Source of the DNA: Sedimentibacter sp. MB35-C1
GTDB lineage: Bacteria; Bacillota; Clostridia; Tissierellales; Sedimentibacteraceae
Length of the DNA: 64,000 nucleotides
Direction of reading: 5' to 3'
Assembly: GCF_030913635.1 (NCBI RefSeq)
Contig: NZ_CP133188.1
Location: 682,001 to 746,000 of the forward strand
The notes under the pieces are model-generated. The model made no database searches and had not been told where the DNA came from. It saw only the letters and a program-made list of their open reading frames with translations. How positions within the stretch are numbered: position 1 is the stretch's first letter; each line of letters starts with the position of its first letter. Position numbers and translations under genes: made by a program. Below are positions 7,758 to 15,838 of the stretch, piece after piece.

Positions 7758-8660
7758 TTATACTATTCCTCTTATTTCATCAAGATTCTTTATTCCTTCT
7801 CTATCCATATACTCTGTAAGACCCTTAATTATATCTACTGCAATATCAGGTTTTACAAAATTTGCTGTTCCTATTTGAATTAATGAGGCACCTGCCATTA
7901 TGAATTCAACCGCATCCTCTGCAGTCATTATGCCTCCTAGTCCACAAACAGGTATTTTAACTGATTTAACCGCTTCATGGACCATTCTAAGAGCTATAGG
8001 CTTTACACACGGACCTGATAGCCCTGCGTAGGTATTATTAAACACAGCTCTTCTTTTTCTTATATCTATTGCCATAGCCTGTATTGTATTTATGAGCGAC
8101 AATCCGTCTGCTCCTGCTTCCTCACATGCAATTGACATTTCTGAAATACTTTCGGCATTAGGAGATAATTTTACCATTAACGGCTTTTTGCATATTTTTT
8201 TTATTTTTGAAACTATGTTGTATGCAATTGATGCTTTAATTCCAAATGCCATTCCACCTGACTTTACATTTGGGCAGGAAATATTAAGCTCTATAATATC
8301 CACATCTGAATCGTTAAGTTTATAAATGCCTTCAAAGTAATCTTCTTCACAATGTCCGCCCAAGTTTGCAATTATTGCCGTATTGTATGTTTTCATCCTC
8401 GGAAGCTCATCTTTAATAAAACTGTCAACACCAGGGTTTTGTAATCCTATGCTATTAATTAAACCCATAGGAGTTTCCCATACCCTTATACCGGTGTTTC
8501 CATCTCTTTTATTCAATGTAAGTCCCTTGCTGCAGATACCTCCTAGTACAGACAAATCGTAAAGCTCAGAGTATTCTTCCCCAAAACCGAATGTTCCTGA
8601 AGCTGTCAATACAGGATTTTTAAACTCAACGCCCATTACTTTAGTTTTTAAATCAGCCAT
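7758..8660 (-). CDS. pyrD: Dihydroorotate dehydrogenase B, catalytic subunit
   Basis: Type 1B dihydroorotate dehydrogenase of 300 residues, an FMN TIM barrel that oxidises dihydroorotate to orotate and passes electrons to PyrK and NAD. Seen are the N-terminal [11 protein letters not shown], the catalytic loop [11 protein letters not shown] with the class 1 Cys base, [10 protein letters not shown], and the phosphate site [11 protein letters not shown]. It directly follows pyrK in the operon (10 bases), as expected for a 1B PyrD-PyrK heterotetramer. Confidence 0.95.
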   Translation of the reverse strand: MADLKTKVMGVEFKNPVLTASGTFGFGEEYSELYDLSVLGGICSKGLTLNKRDGNTGIRVWETPMGLINSIGLQNPGVDSFIKDELPRMKTYNTAIIANLGGHCEEDYFEGIYKLNDSDVDIIELNISCPNVKSGGMAFGIKASIAYNIVSKIKKICKKPLMVKLSPNAESISEMSIACEEAGADGLSLINTIQAMAIDIRKRRAVFNNTYAGLSGPCVKPIALRMVHEAVKSVKIPVCGLGGIMTAEDAVEFIMAGASLIQIGTANFVKPDIAVDIIKGLTEYMDREGIKNLDEIRGIV

Positions 8661-8670
8661 TTCTTTACCC

Positions 8671-9393
8671 TCATATCAGTTCTTCTGAAAAAAATACCGG
8701 GCCGTCCTTGCATGCCCTTTTATTTCCGTTCTTAGTCATAACGACACATCCAAGGCAAGCTCCTATGCCACAGGCCATTCTTCTTTCTAGCGAAACATAG
8801 CATGCAATATTATTTTTTTTGCACTCGGCCATAATTTTATTCATCATTATCTCCGGCCCACAGGTTACAACAACATCATAAGCACCATAATCAATATAAT
8901 CTGTCACATAACCTTTTTCACCATAGCTTCCGTCTTCTGTAGTTATCAACATATTACTTGCAAATTTTTTGAATTCTTCCACAGTATACACACAATCTTT
9001 AAATCCAAGATAAACATCCGCATTATTTCCTAGCTTTTTTGTCAGATACAAAAGCGGTGCTGCTCCAATACCGCCACCGACAACTGCAATCCTGCCATTC
9101 AATTTACCTAAATCAAATCCATTTCCCAGAGGGCCGAACAACTGCAATTCATCTCCGGCTTTCATTGTACTTATTTTAGTTGTACCAGAACCTTCTGCCC
9201 TGTACAAAAATACTGCTCTGCTTTCACAGTTGTCATGAACACTTATCGGCCTTGGCAATAAAAATGCATTATCAGTTGTTTTGAGCATAAAAAATTGTCC
9301 TGGGTTAATTTCCCCTTCAAATTCTACTGATAATCTAAATATTTTATCTGCTATGGCTTGATTCTCCGCTATTTTGCTCCTAACTACTTTCAT
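8671..9393 (-). CDS. pyrK: Dihydroorotate dehydrogenase B, electron-transfer subunit
   Basis: A 240-residue iron-sulfur flavoprotein that moves electrons from PyrD to NAD. It has an N-terminal FAD-binding barrel (PRPISVHD near residue 50), an NAD-binding middle ([12 protein letters not shown] near 108), and a C-terminal 2Fe-2S Cys cluster in [13 protein letters not shown] plus a later RACKDG. Its ATG overlaps the pyrF stop by four bases, pointing to translational coupling. Confidence 0.95.
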   Translation of the reverse strand: MKVVRSKIAENQAIADKIFRLSVEFEGEINPGQFFMLKTTDNAFLLPRPISVHDNCESRAVFLYRAEGSGTTKISTMKAGDELQLFGPLGNGFDLGKLNGRIAVVGGGIGAAPLLYLTKKLGNNADVYLGFKDCVYTVEEFKKFASNMLITTEDGSYGEKGYVTDYIDYGAYDVVVTCGPEIMMNKIMAECKKNNIACYVSLERRMACGIGACLGCVVMTKNGNKRACKDGPVFFSEELI

Positions 9394-10265
9394 TTCTCCT
9401 CCCGGATAAATGATTTTATATCATCTCTCATCCTTATTGCTTCGTTCCTAGCACATAAACTAAAATTTTTGTCTCCGTTTTCTTGTTTTTTGTATGCCAA
9501 CAGAATTCCTCTTGATGAATTAACAACAGCACCATTTCCTTTTATAAGATACGCTGCAATGTCTTCAGCTTTTCCTCCCTGCGCTCCATACCCTGGTATC
9601 AACAGGAAGGCTGACTTTAACTTTTCTCTCAAAACTGAACTTTCTTCAACATTTGTAGCTCCTACAACTGCTCCTATTGAGCTGAATCCGTGCTTGCCCA
9701 AATTTTTCGCAGCCAGTTCTTCAACTTTTTCTGCAACAGTTTCATATAAAGGAGTTTTCTCACTATTTGATATATATTGAAAATCTTTAGCACCCTTATT
9801 AGATGTTCTTACCAATACGAAAATTCCCTTGCTTCCTTCCTTAATGTACTTAATAAATGGTTCCAAGCTGTCATTTATGCCCATATATGGATTTAAAGTA
9901 ACAATATCTGCTTCAAAATCACCTGAAAAATGAGCCTTTGCATACATTTCCGCAGTCTTAGATATATCTCCTCTTTTTATGTCAGCTATCGAAATATATT
10001 TTTTTTCCTTTATATACTTCAGCGTTTCCGAATAAGCTTTCATTCCTTCTAATCCCAGAGCTTCATAGTATGCTATCTGAACCTTAAAACAAGCAGCTAC
10101 ATCGCCGGTAGAATCAATTATTTCTTTATTAAAGCTTAAAACAGCCTCGCCCTTCGACTTAAATTTTTCTGCGAAACTTCTAGGCAAATAACTGTAATCC
10201 GTATCCAGCCCCACACAAACATGACCTTTTTCCGAAACCTGTTCAAATAATTTATCTGCTAACAT
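9390..10265 (-). CDS. pyrF: Orotidine-5'-phosphate decarboxylase, type 2
   Basis: Decarboxylates OMP to UMP. At 291 residues it belongs to the long type 2 PyrF branch rather than the 230-residue E. coli type. Motifs are CVGLDTDYSYLP near the N-terminus, the catalytic block SIADIKRGDI (Lys/Asp pair) near residues 92-101, and the phosphate-binding LIPGYGAQGG near 219-228. The ribosome site is GGAGGAATAG. It lies between pyrI and pyrK. Confidence 0.94.
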   Translation of the reverse strand: MLADKLFEQVSEKGHVCVGLDTDYSYLPRSFAEKFKSKGEAVLSFNKEIIDSTGDVAACFKVQIAYYEALGLEGMKAYSETLKYIKEKKYISIADIKRGDISKTAEMYAKAHFSGDFEADIVTLNPYMGINDSLEPFIKYIKEGSKGIFVLVRTSNKGAKDFQYISNSEKTPLYETVAEKVEELAAKNLGKHGFSSIGAVVGATNVEESSVLREKLKSAFLLIPGYGAQGGKAEDIAAYLIKGNGAVVNSSRGILLAYKKQENGDKNFSLCARNEAIRMRDDIKSFIREEK

Positions 10266-10282
10266 CTATTCCTCCATATCAA

Positions 10283-10708
10283 TTAATTCTGTTCATACGC
10301 TGTATCGCAGTAAACGCATCGATATACTACCTTTGATTTGTCAGTTAATTTGAATTTATGAACAATTCCCCGCTCTACTGATGTAATACATCGTGGATTC
10401 TTGCATTTTGCAATATTATCGACTTCTTCAGGAAGCTCTAAGTTTATTTTGTCAATAATTTCTCCATGCTCAATTACATTTACAGTAATATTAGGATCAA
10501 TAAACCCAAGAACTTTAAGATCCATATTAATATTATTTTCAATTTTTATTATATCTTTTTTAACCATTTTATTACTTTTAGCATTTTTAATTATTGCAAC
10601 ACTACAATCCATCTTATCAAGATTTAAATATTTATAAATTTCCATTGCCTTGCCTGCCTGAATGTGGTCAAGTACCAGGCCTTTTTCAACGCTGTCTATT
10701 TTTAACAT
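10283..10708 (-). CDS. pyrI: Aspartate carbamoyltransferase regulatory subunit
   Basis: A 141-residue regulatory subunit that binds nucleotides allosterically and joins PyrB trimers into a dodecamer. The C-terminal zinc site is intact, with CKNPRC and then CVYCD supplying four cysteines. Its ATG overlaps the pyrB stop by one base (TAATG). PyrI-type regulation is usual in enterics, archaea and Clostridia but absent from Bacillus, which supports a clostridial source. Confidence 0.95.
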   Translation of the reverse strand: MLKIDSVEKGLVLDHIQAGKAMEIYKYLNLDKMDCSVAIIKNAKSNKMVKKDIIKIENNINMDLKVLGFIDPNITVNVIEHGEIIDKINLELPEEVDNIAKCKNPRCITSVERGIVHKFKLTDKSKVVYRCVYCDTAYEQN

Positions 10709-11634
10709 TATTTCTCCACCCCCAATAATTTCATTATAAGTGCCATCCTTACAAACATACCAAACTTCATTTGCTTAAAATATACCGCTCTTGGATCTTT
10801 ATCCACTTCTACAGATATTTCGTTTACCCTTGGAAGAGGATGAAGAATTATCATGTCACTTTTAGCTTTCTCCAGCTTCTCCGCATTTAATATATAGCTG
10901 TCCTTTAATCTTACATAATCAGCTTCATTAAAAAATCTTTCCTTTTGCACCCTTGTCATATAAAGTACGTCTAAGTCTTCCAGAACATTTTCTATTCTTT
11001 CAACTTCTTCAAACTCAATATTGTTTTTAATTAAGATTTCTTCTCTTATATAATCGGGAATTTTAAGCTCTTCAGGTGAAATTAATATAAATTTGATATT
11101 TTTGAATCTTGATAATGCTTTTATAAGTGAGTGGACTGTTCTTCCAAATTTCAAGTCTCCGCAAAGACCGATGGTAAAATTATTTAGTCTTCCTTTTAAA
11201 GATCTGATGGTTAATAGGTCTGTTAATGTTTGGGTAGGATGCTGATGACCTCCGTCACCTGCGTTTATAACCGGCATGTCTGTACTCATTGCCGCAACTT
11301 TGGGCGCTCCTTCCTTAGGATGTCTCATTGCTGCGATATCGGCATAACATGCAACTGTCCTTATAGTATCCGCAACACTTTCTCCTTTTGCAGCTGAACT
11401 TGATTCCGCCGATGAAAATCCCAAAACCCTGCCTCCAAGCCTGATCATTGCCGCTTCAAAACTTAACCTGGTTCTTGTACTTGGCTCATAAAACATTGTT
11501 GCAAGCACCTTCCCCTTGCAAACATCGGAAAACTCAACCGGATTTGATGCTATTGAATCCGCTAAATTTAATATTTCATCTAATTCTTCTAATGATAAAT
11601 CTAATGGTTCTATCAAGCTTCTTCCTTTTAACAT
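10708..11634 (-). CDS. pyrB: Aspartate carbamoyltransferase catalytic subunit
   Basis: Condenses carbamoyl phosphate and aspartate, the committed step of pyrimidine synthesis. At 308 residues it has the family length. The carbamoyl-phosphate site [13 protein letters not shown] (near 48-60), SSAAKGES (near 78-85), [12 protein letters not shown] and HPLPRVNEI are all present. It is the first gene of pyrBIFKDE. The AGGAGG ribosome site is immediately preceded by a PyrR-like loop, and an attenuator lies further upstream. Confidence 0.96.
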   Translation of the reverse strand: MLKGRSLIEPLDLSLEELDEILNLADSIASNPVEFSDVCKGKVLATMFYEPSTRTRLSFEAAMIRLGGRVLGFSSAESSSAAKGESVADTIRTVACYADIAAMRHPKEGAPKVAAMSTDMPVINAGDGGHQHPTQTLTDLLTIRSLKGRLNNFTIGLCGDLKFGRTVHSLIKALSRFKNIKFILISPEELKIPDYIREEILIKNNIEFEEVERIENVLEDLDVLYMTRVQKERFFNEADYVRLKDSYILNAEKLEKAKSDMIILHPLPRVNEISVEVDKDPRAVYFKQMKFGMFVRMALIMKLLGVEK

Positions 11635-11648
11635 ATATCCTCCTTTTT

Positions 11649-11672
11649 AGCCTCTCAGGACTACTTTAAAGT
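11649..11672 (-). promoter_or_regulatory. Second PyrR-like binding loop next to the pyrB ribosome site
   Basis: The minus strand reads AGTCCTGAGAGGCT (11649-11662), an exact match to the PyrR loop consensus ARUCCNGNGAGGYU. Flanking CTTT and AAAAG can form the lower stem, and AAAGGAGG of the pyrB ribosome site overlaps that stem. Binding could therefore repress translation. Confidence 0.6.
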
Positions 11673-11733
11673 ATTACCATATCATTAATTCTAATTCACA
11701 GTATTTAATTTAATCATAAATCACATTGAATTG

Positions 11734-11767
11734 AAAAAAGTCTTCCGCACTCAGCAAGGAAGACTTT
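11734..11767 (-). terminator. pyr attenuator terminator
   Basis: A 10-bp stem AAAGTCTTCC/GGAAGACTTT is followed by a T run on the minus strand, about 100 bases before pyrB. Its 5' arm (GTCTTCC) can alternatively pair with GGAAGGAC of the upstream PyrR element with one bulged base, giving an antiterminator. Confidence 0.82.
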
Positions 11768-11789
11768 AAAATCTTACATAATTGTTTGT

Positions 11790-11820
11790 CCTTCCCAGCC
11801 TCTCTGTGCCGGATTAAAGG
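11790..11820 (-). promoter_or_regulatory. PyrR-binding RNA element (anti-antiterminator)
   Basis: The minus strand has CCTTTAATCC, then AGAGAGGCT, then GGGAAGG. The outer CCTT/AAGG stem and inner CC...GAGAGGCT loop follow the Firmicute pyr-leader pattern, with a loop slightly longer than usual. UMP-bound PyrR would stabilise it, block the antiterminator and favour termination. No pyrR gene is in the window. Confidence 0.72.
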
Positions 11821-11839
11821 TTATTTACTTTTTAATCAT

Positions 11840-11866
11840 ATTATACTATTTCCCTGAGCATGTCAA
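11840..11866 (-). promoter_or_regulatory. Promoter of pyrBIFKDE
   Basis: -35 TTGACA (11861-11866) and -10 TATAAT (11840-11845) match consensus fully but are separated by only 15 bases. The promoter starts right after the DUF951 stop and precedes the PyrR element. Confidence 0.72.
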
Positions 11867-11874
11867 TAGAATAT

Positions 11875-12096
11875 TTAGTTGTTTGCATCATTATCATCTT
11901 GTTCCGACGGTGCCTGACTGACTATTTTAGTTATTCTTCTTTCAACCTCACGCCTTGGTAACCAGATTTGTCTTTCGCAAGTGGTGCATTTTATTCTGAA
12001 ATCAGCTCCAACTCTGAGTATTTCCCAATCATATCCGCCACACGGATGCTTCTTTTTTAGTTTTACAATGTCACCTACATTTAATTGCATTGGCAT
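11875..12096 (-). CDS. DUF951 family small protein
   Basis: A 73-residue protein of the DUF951 family, widespread in Firmicutes and of unknown biochemical role. The family signature GDIVKLKKKHPCGGYDWEI and the later CTTCERQIWLPRREVE are present. The three Cys could hold a metal or fold as a small zinc-bound barrel; this is inferred. An AGGAG site seven bases from the first ATG decides the start. It is the last gene of the yedF/cvpA group, 11 bases after yedF. Confidence 0.85.
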   Translation of the reverse strand: MPMQLNVGDIVKLKKKHPCGGYDWEILRVGADFRIKCTTCERQIWLPRREVERRITKIVSQAPSEQDDNDANN

Positions 12097-12107
12097 AATT
12101 TAACTCC

Positions 12108-12716
12108 TTATACCATTACGGCATTATCTGATTCAGTAATCAGTTCAACAATATCATACATATTTGATATGCTACCGACCTCTAATTTGTCCTTAATTTC
12201 AAAGAAATCTAAACATGTTCCACATGAAACAATTTTTACTCCTGCCTGTTCAATCTTTCTTAAATCATCCAATGATTCCGACCCAGACACCGTAAGCTTA
12301 ACTCCTGAGTTTAAAAATATAATAAATTCAGGATATGGTTTTGTTTCTGATATTGTGTAAAGAAAACTTTTCATTAATATTTTTCCCAATTCATCTGATC
12401 CTTTACCCAATTTATCACTGCCAACGACAAATCCTTTTTTTTCACCAGCCATGTTAACCTGCTTTGAACCTACTGAGTTCGTAGCAGAGCCCTCTGGCAA
12501 ACCGGAACTACCCTTTGCAAATTGTATATAGATACCATCATCTTTTTTCTCAACCGAGCTGGTAAATTGAAGTTTGCTTCCAAGTTTCAATATATTCTCC
12601 CTAGCTGTTTCATTATCAACAATTACTGTTAGTTCAACTTCTCCTGCATCTGCCTCTTTTTTTGTCATTAATACAGGCTGTGGGCATGCTTTCCCTCTTG
12701 CATCTACTATTTTCAT
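12108..12716 (-). CDS. yedF: YedF-like sulfurtransferase associated with selenium metabolism
   Basis: A 202-residue fusion: an N-terminal TusA/SirA-like domain (VDARGKACPQPVLMTKK, Cys in the CPxP-type motif) and a C-terminal DsrE/DsrF-like domain ending in VSCGTCLDFF. This architecture is the selenium metabolism protein YedF, which co-occurs with SelD and selenium-dependent molybdenum hydroxylases. A cysteine desulfurase of the EF2568 type lies three genes upstream, which supports handling of sulfur or selenium as a persulfide-type group. No selD is visible here. A parS-like 16-mer is embedded in its coding sequence. Confidence 0.85.
   Translation of the reverse strand: MKIVDARGKACPQPVLMTKKEADAGEVELTVIVDNETARENILKLGSKLQFTSSVEKKDDGIYIQFAKGSSGLPEGSATNSVGSKQVNMAGEKKGFVVGSDKLGKGSDELGKILMKSFLYTISETKPYPEFIIFLNSGVKLTVSGSESLDDLRKIEQAGVKIVSCGTCLDFFEIKDKLEVGSISNMYDIVELITESDNAVMV
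12216..12231. other. parS-like site in yedF
   Basis: The 16-mer TGTTCCACATGAAACA matches the parS consensus TGTTNCACGTGAAACA at all but one specified position (A for G at position 9). It falls in the Val-Ser-Cys-Gly-Thr codons of yedF, about 20 kb from dnaA on the arm that carries parAB. Confidence 0.65.
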
Positions 12717-12725
12717 CTTTACCTC

Positions 12726-13391
12726 CTAGTTATTATAAAATCCTTTATATGATAAATAATTTAATATTATATTATTATCGTAAAATATTTTGCTTGATTC
12801 AGAATTTAGAATACTCTTTGACAAGGCACTTTCCTGCATAAAACCAATCAATGGAGAACTCAGAGCAAAAACTATATATAATATTATAGCACTTTTTAAA
12901 AGTCCTGTTCCAGCTCCGAAAAACCGGTTTGCCATATTTAAAATAGGAAGTTTAAATAAAACATTAATTATGTTTGAAAGAAGCACCAATATTGCATATA
13001 TTATCAGAAATGTTACTACAAAGCTTATAGATCTTATCAATATAATGCTTATATTATCTACATAAACAGCAAATGTATCAGTACCGGCTGCATTTCCTGA
13101 ACTAATAATATTACTGATTACATTTTTAAGTTCCAAAGGTATGTGTGAATTTTCCTGAAATGACTCCATAAGTCTTTCTGACATTTTGCTTTCTAAAAAA
13201 TTATGCACCTTTACAAAAAGCTTTGTGTTGTTTAGCAGAAATTCCTCAACTATATAATAGAACTGCTTGCTTAAGAAGAATGATATTATTACCCCTAATG
13301 TATCAAACAGTGTCTTTATAAAACCTCTTCTATAACCTTGAAAGCATGCAAAACCCACGAAAATAATTATCAATATATCAATATAATTCAT
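12726..13391 (-). CDS. CvpA family membrane protein
   Basis: A 221-residue membrane protein with four predicted spans (about residues 4-20, 27-45, 105-130 and 150-180). The family start DILIIIFVGFACFQGYRRGF is seen. CvpA proteins are linked to colicin V production in E. coli and to envelope robustness elsewhere; the molecular role in Firmicutes is unknown. It lies between a DUF5711-like gene and yedF, nine bases from the latter, so probably in one transcript. Confidence 0.83.
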   Translation of the reverse strand: MNYIDILIIIFVGFACFQGYRRGFIKTLFDTLGVIISFFLSKQFYYIVEEFLLNNTKLFVKVHNFLESKMSERLMESFQENSHIPLELKNVISNIISSGNAAGTDTFAVYVDNISIILIRSISFVVTFLIIYAILVLLSNIINVLFKLPILNMANRFFGAGTGLLKSAIILYIVFALSSPLIGFMQESALSKSILNSESSKIFYDNNIILNYLSYKGFYNN

Positions 13392-13421
13392 TTTAACCTC
13401 CTTTTATCATTGGTACATAGT

Positions 13422-14492
13422 TTATTTTAATTGTCCGGTAACAAGCTTATTTTTAGATAAGATACGAATATTTTTGTCTTCAGTAATGAAATCAAAAATG
13501 CCACTTTGCGAGTCCTCATATACTTTGTCTATCTTTGTTCCATGCGCCAAGTAAATATTTTTATCATTATACACAAACAGCATATCTTTATATGCTTTTA
13601 TTTTTTTCACCTCTGCCGGTGTCTTATATATAGATGATATTTTCCCTTCAAAATTATACGATATTAATTCAGTACTACCATCCTTTTCATACAGTATGTA
13701 TATTCTTTTATTTTCCTTGCTTACAGCACAGTCAGTTATTTTATTATATATACTGTTCTTCCACATCAATTTTCCGTTAGTATTAAAATAATAAACATTT
13801 TTTGTGCCTATTGCAATAACATTGTTATTAACAATTTTAGTTTTTATCAAAATTTCGCCATCTATGTCAGCGCTCCAAAGTTCAACATCATCCAGTAAAT
13901 TAAAATATATCGAATTACTTATCACTCCATCGTTAAATTTCAAGGTTATAATTGAATACGCCTCAGACTTATCACTTATGGATACACCGGTTATATTATC
14001 TTCAAAGTTTTTGTTATCTACTTCCAGCTCATTGTTTTCATTCATAATATAAAGGGAATTTTGCCCTGAGCCATTTTTTGTAATCATAAATGTTTTATGA
14101 TTTTCACGTGAAACATTTACAATATCTCCATCAATTTCAGGTATTACATACTTTTGATTGTTCTTGTCAAGAATCTCTATTGTATTCTTTACATTTATAA
14201 AAATCCCATTTTCAATAACAAAAACTTGCTTTAAAAATTCTGAATCTTCATTTGACCATACTAAATTTCCGCTATAATCAAAGTGAAATATTTTTTGATT
14301 ATTATATGTTATAATACCATTATTAAAAAATTTATTATCACTAAGAGTTTCTATATTGACGTTCTCTATATCTTTTACACGATACACCTTTTTTTCATCT
14401 AATAAATATAATATTTTTTTTCCATATATAAAAAATATTATTACGAAAAGAAGTATAAAAAGAAATACTATTGATGAAATCAGTTTCTTCAT
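13422..14492 (-). CDS. DUF5711-like membrane-anchored beta-propeller protein
   Basis: A 356-residue protein with one N-terminal membrane segment (about residues 5-24) and a long extracytoplasmic part. That part contains repeated strand blocks such as GNLVWSNED and GKLMWKNSIY, which resemble PQQ/WD-type propeller blades. The overall form and position next to cvpA fit DUF5711, a family of unknown function in Clostridia; the family assignment is from memory of its layout. A second parS-like site lies inside the gene. No enzymatic motif is visible. Confidence 0.65.
   Translation of the reverse strand: MKKLISSIVFLFILLFVIIFFIYGKKILYLLDEKKVYRVKDIENVNIETLSDNKFFNNGIITYNNQKIFHFDYSGNLVWSNEDSEFLKQVFVIENGIFINVKNTIEILDKNNQKYVIPEIDGDIVNVSRENHKTFMITKNGSGQNSLYIMNENNELEVDNKNFEDNITGVSISDKSEAYSIITLKFNDGVISNSIYFNLLDDVELWSADIDGEILIKTKIVNNNVIAIGTKNVYYFNTNGKLMWKNSIYNKITDCAVSKENKRIYILYEKDGSTELISYNFEGKISSIYKTPAEVKKIKAYKDMLFVYNDKNIYLAHGTKIDKVYEDSQSGIFDFITEDKNIRILSKNKLVTGQLK
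14100..14115. other. parS-like site in the DUF5711-like gene
   Basis: On the minus strand TGTTTCACGTGAAAAT matches 14 of 16 positions of TGTTTCACGTGAAACA, with the full central palindrome TTTCACGTGAAA intact. It lies 1.9 kb from the other parS-like site. Confidence 0.6.
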
Positions 14493-14570
14493 ATTTTTAT
14501 CCTAAATATTAATTTACCATATTATATCAAATTTATTATAACATTGCATTAAAAATTAATTAAATAAATA

Positions 14571-14605
14571 AAAACAAGAAAATCAAAATAAAATTTTCTT
14601 GTTTT
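14571..14605 (-). terminator. Terminator after the cysteine desulfurase gene
   Basis: A 13-bp stem AAAACAAGAAAAT with its complement (14593-14605) is followed on the minus strand by TTTATTTATTT. It lies about 35 bases after the desulfurase stop, so the DUF5711-like/cvpA/yedF group downstream needs its own promoter or read-through. Confidence 0.7.
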
Positions 14606-14638
14606 TAATTTTTTTAAAATATCCATTTTTCTGATAAA

Positions 14639-15781
14639 TTATTGATTAGCAGAAATTTCATTTAAAGCTTTTGCTGCTGCTAAAATTTCAGACTTTTTAT
14701 TAAAAGGCCCTACCCCAAATCTCACAGCGCCAATTTTATCAGTTCCTATAGTCTTATGAGCAAGAGGTGCACAATGAAGTCCCGGCCTTACTGCTATGCC
14801 GTACTCAGTATCCAATCTATAAGCTACATCCGATGAATCTATCCCTTCAATATTTATAGGAACAACGCCGCATCTGTAGTCAATGTCTTCAGGGCCGTAT
14901 ATTTTAATTTTAGGGTTCTTTTTTATTTCATTGATGAATAGGTCTATAAGTTTTTTTTCGTGGCTGTAAATCGATTTTGTGCCCTTGTTTAATATATACT
15001 TTATTCCTGCATTCAACCCTGCAATACCCGGAAGATTGTGAGTACCTGATTCAAGTTTATCAGGATAAAAGTCAGGCTGTATCATGCTGCTGGATTCACT
15101 GCCTGTCCCCCCTTCCTTTAACTGTCTGATTACAGAATCACAGTTAATAAGAAGAGCGCCTGTTCCCTGAGGTCCAAGTAATCCTTTGTGACCTGGCACA
15201 GCCAACAAATCTATATTATATTTTTTCATATCAATATCAAGAACTCCTGCGCTCTGAGAACCGTCAACAAGATATAGCAAATTTTTTCTCTTGCACATCT
15301 GTCCGATTTCCTCTATGGGCATTATTGTTCCAGTTAAATTTGATACATGAGTGGTAACAACCAATTTTGTATTTTCCTTTACAGCTGCTTCAATATCCTT
15401 TACATTTACCCTACCGTCGCTTGCACATTGGATGATTGTATTTTCCACACCTTGTTTCTCAATCTCCTTAATAGGGCGCAGCACCGAATTGTGTTCCATA
15501 GTTGTGGTTACCACATGATCTCCCGGATTCAATACTCCCTTTATTGCCTGGTTCAAAGCATCTGTAGCATTAAAAGTAAATATAACTCTCATAGGGTCAT
15601 CCAAATTAAACAGTTGAGCCAACAGTTCCCGAGTTTCATAAATAACTCTAGCTCCTTCTATGGCCATCGCGTGACTTCCTCTTCCCGGATTTGCTCCATA
15701 TTCCGTCATTGCTGCCATAACGCTCTGATATACAGTTCTTGGCTTAGGATACGTTGTTGCTGCATTGTCAAAATAAATCAT
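14639..15781 (-). CDS. Class V aminotransferase-fold cysteine desulfurase (EF2568-like)
   Basis: A 380-residue PLP enzyme expected to release sulfur (or selenium) from cysteine (or selenocysteine). The PLP lysine is in VPGHKGLLGPQGTG (near residue 197), and the catalytic Cys lies in RPGLHCAPLAHKTIG near the C-terminus. N-terminal YFDNAATTYPKP is typical. The short active-site loop and neighbourhood with yedF fit the EF2568/TIGR01977 branch, associated with selenium-dependent molybdenum enzymes, more than SufS or IscS. No iron-sulfur scaffold gene is adjacent. It follows pyrC by about 55 bases. Confidence 0.85.
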   Translation of the reverse strand: MIYFDNAATTYPKPRTVYQSVMAAMTEYGANPGRGSHAMAIEGARVIYETRELLAQLFNLDDPMRVIFTFNATDALNQAIKGVLNPGDHVVTTTMEHNSVLRPIKEIEKQGVENTIIQCASDGRVNVKDIEAAVKENTKLVVTTHVSNLTGTIMPIEEIGQMCKRKNLLYLVDGSQSAGVLDIDMKKYNIDLLAVPGHKGLLGPQGTGALLINCDSVIRQLKEGGTGSESSSMIQPDFYPDKLESGTHNLPGIAGLNAGIKYILNKGTKSIYSHEKKLIDLFINEIKKNPKIKIYGPEDIDYRCGVVPINIEGIDSSDVAYRLDTEYGIAVRPGLHCAPLAHKTIGTDKIGAVRFGVGPFNKKSEILAAAKALNEISANQ

Positions 15782-15838
15782 ACTATCACCTGCTTATATT
15801 TTTATTATATTATATGTTTTAAATTAAGTGTTTGATAA

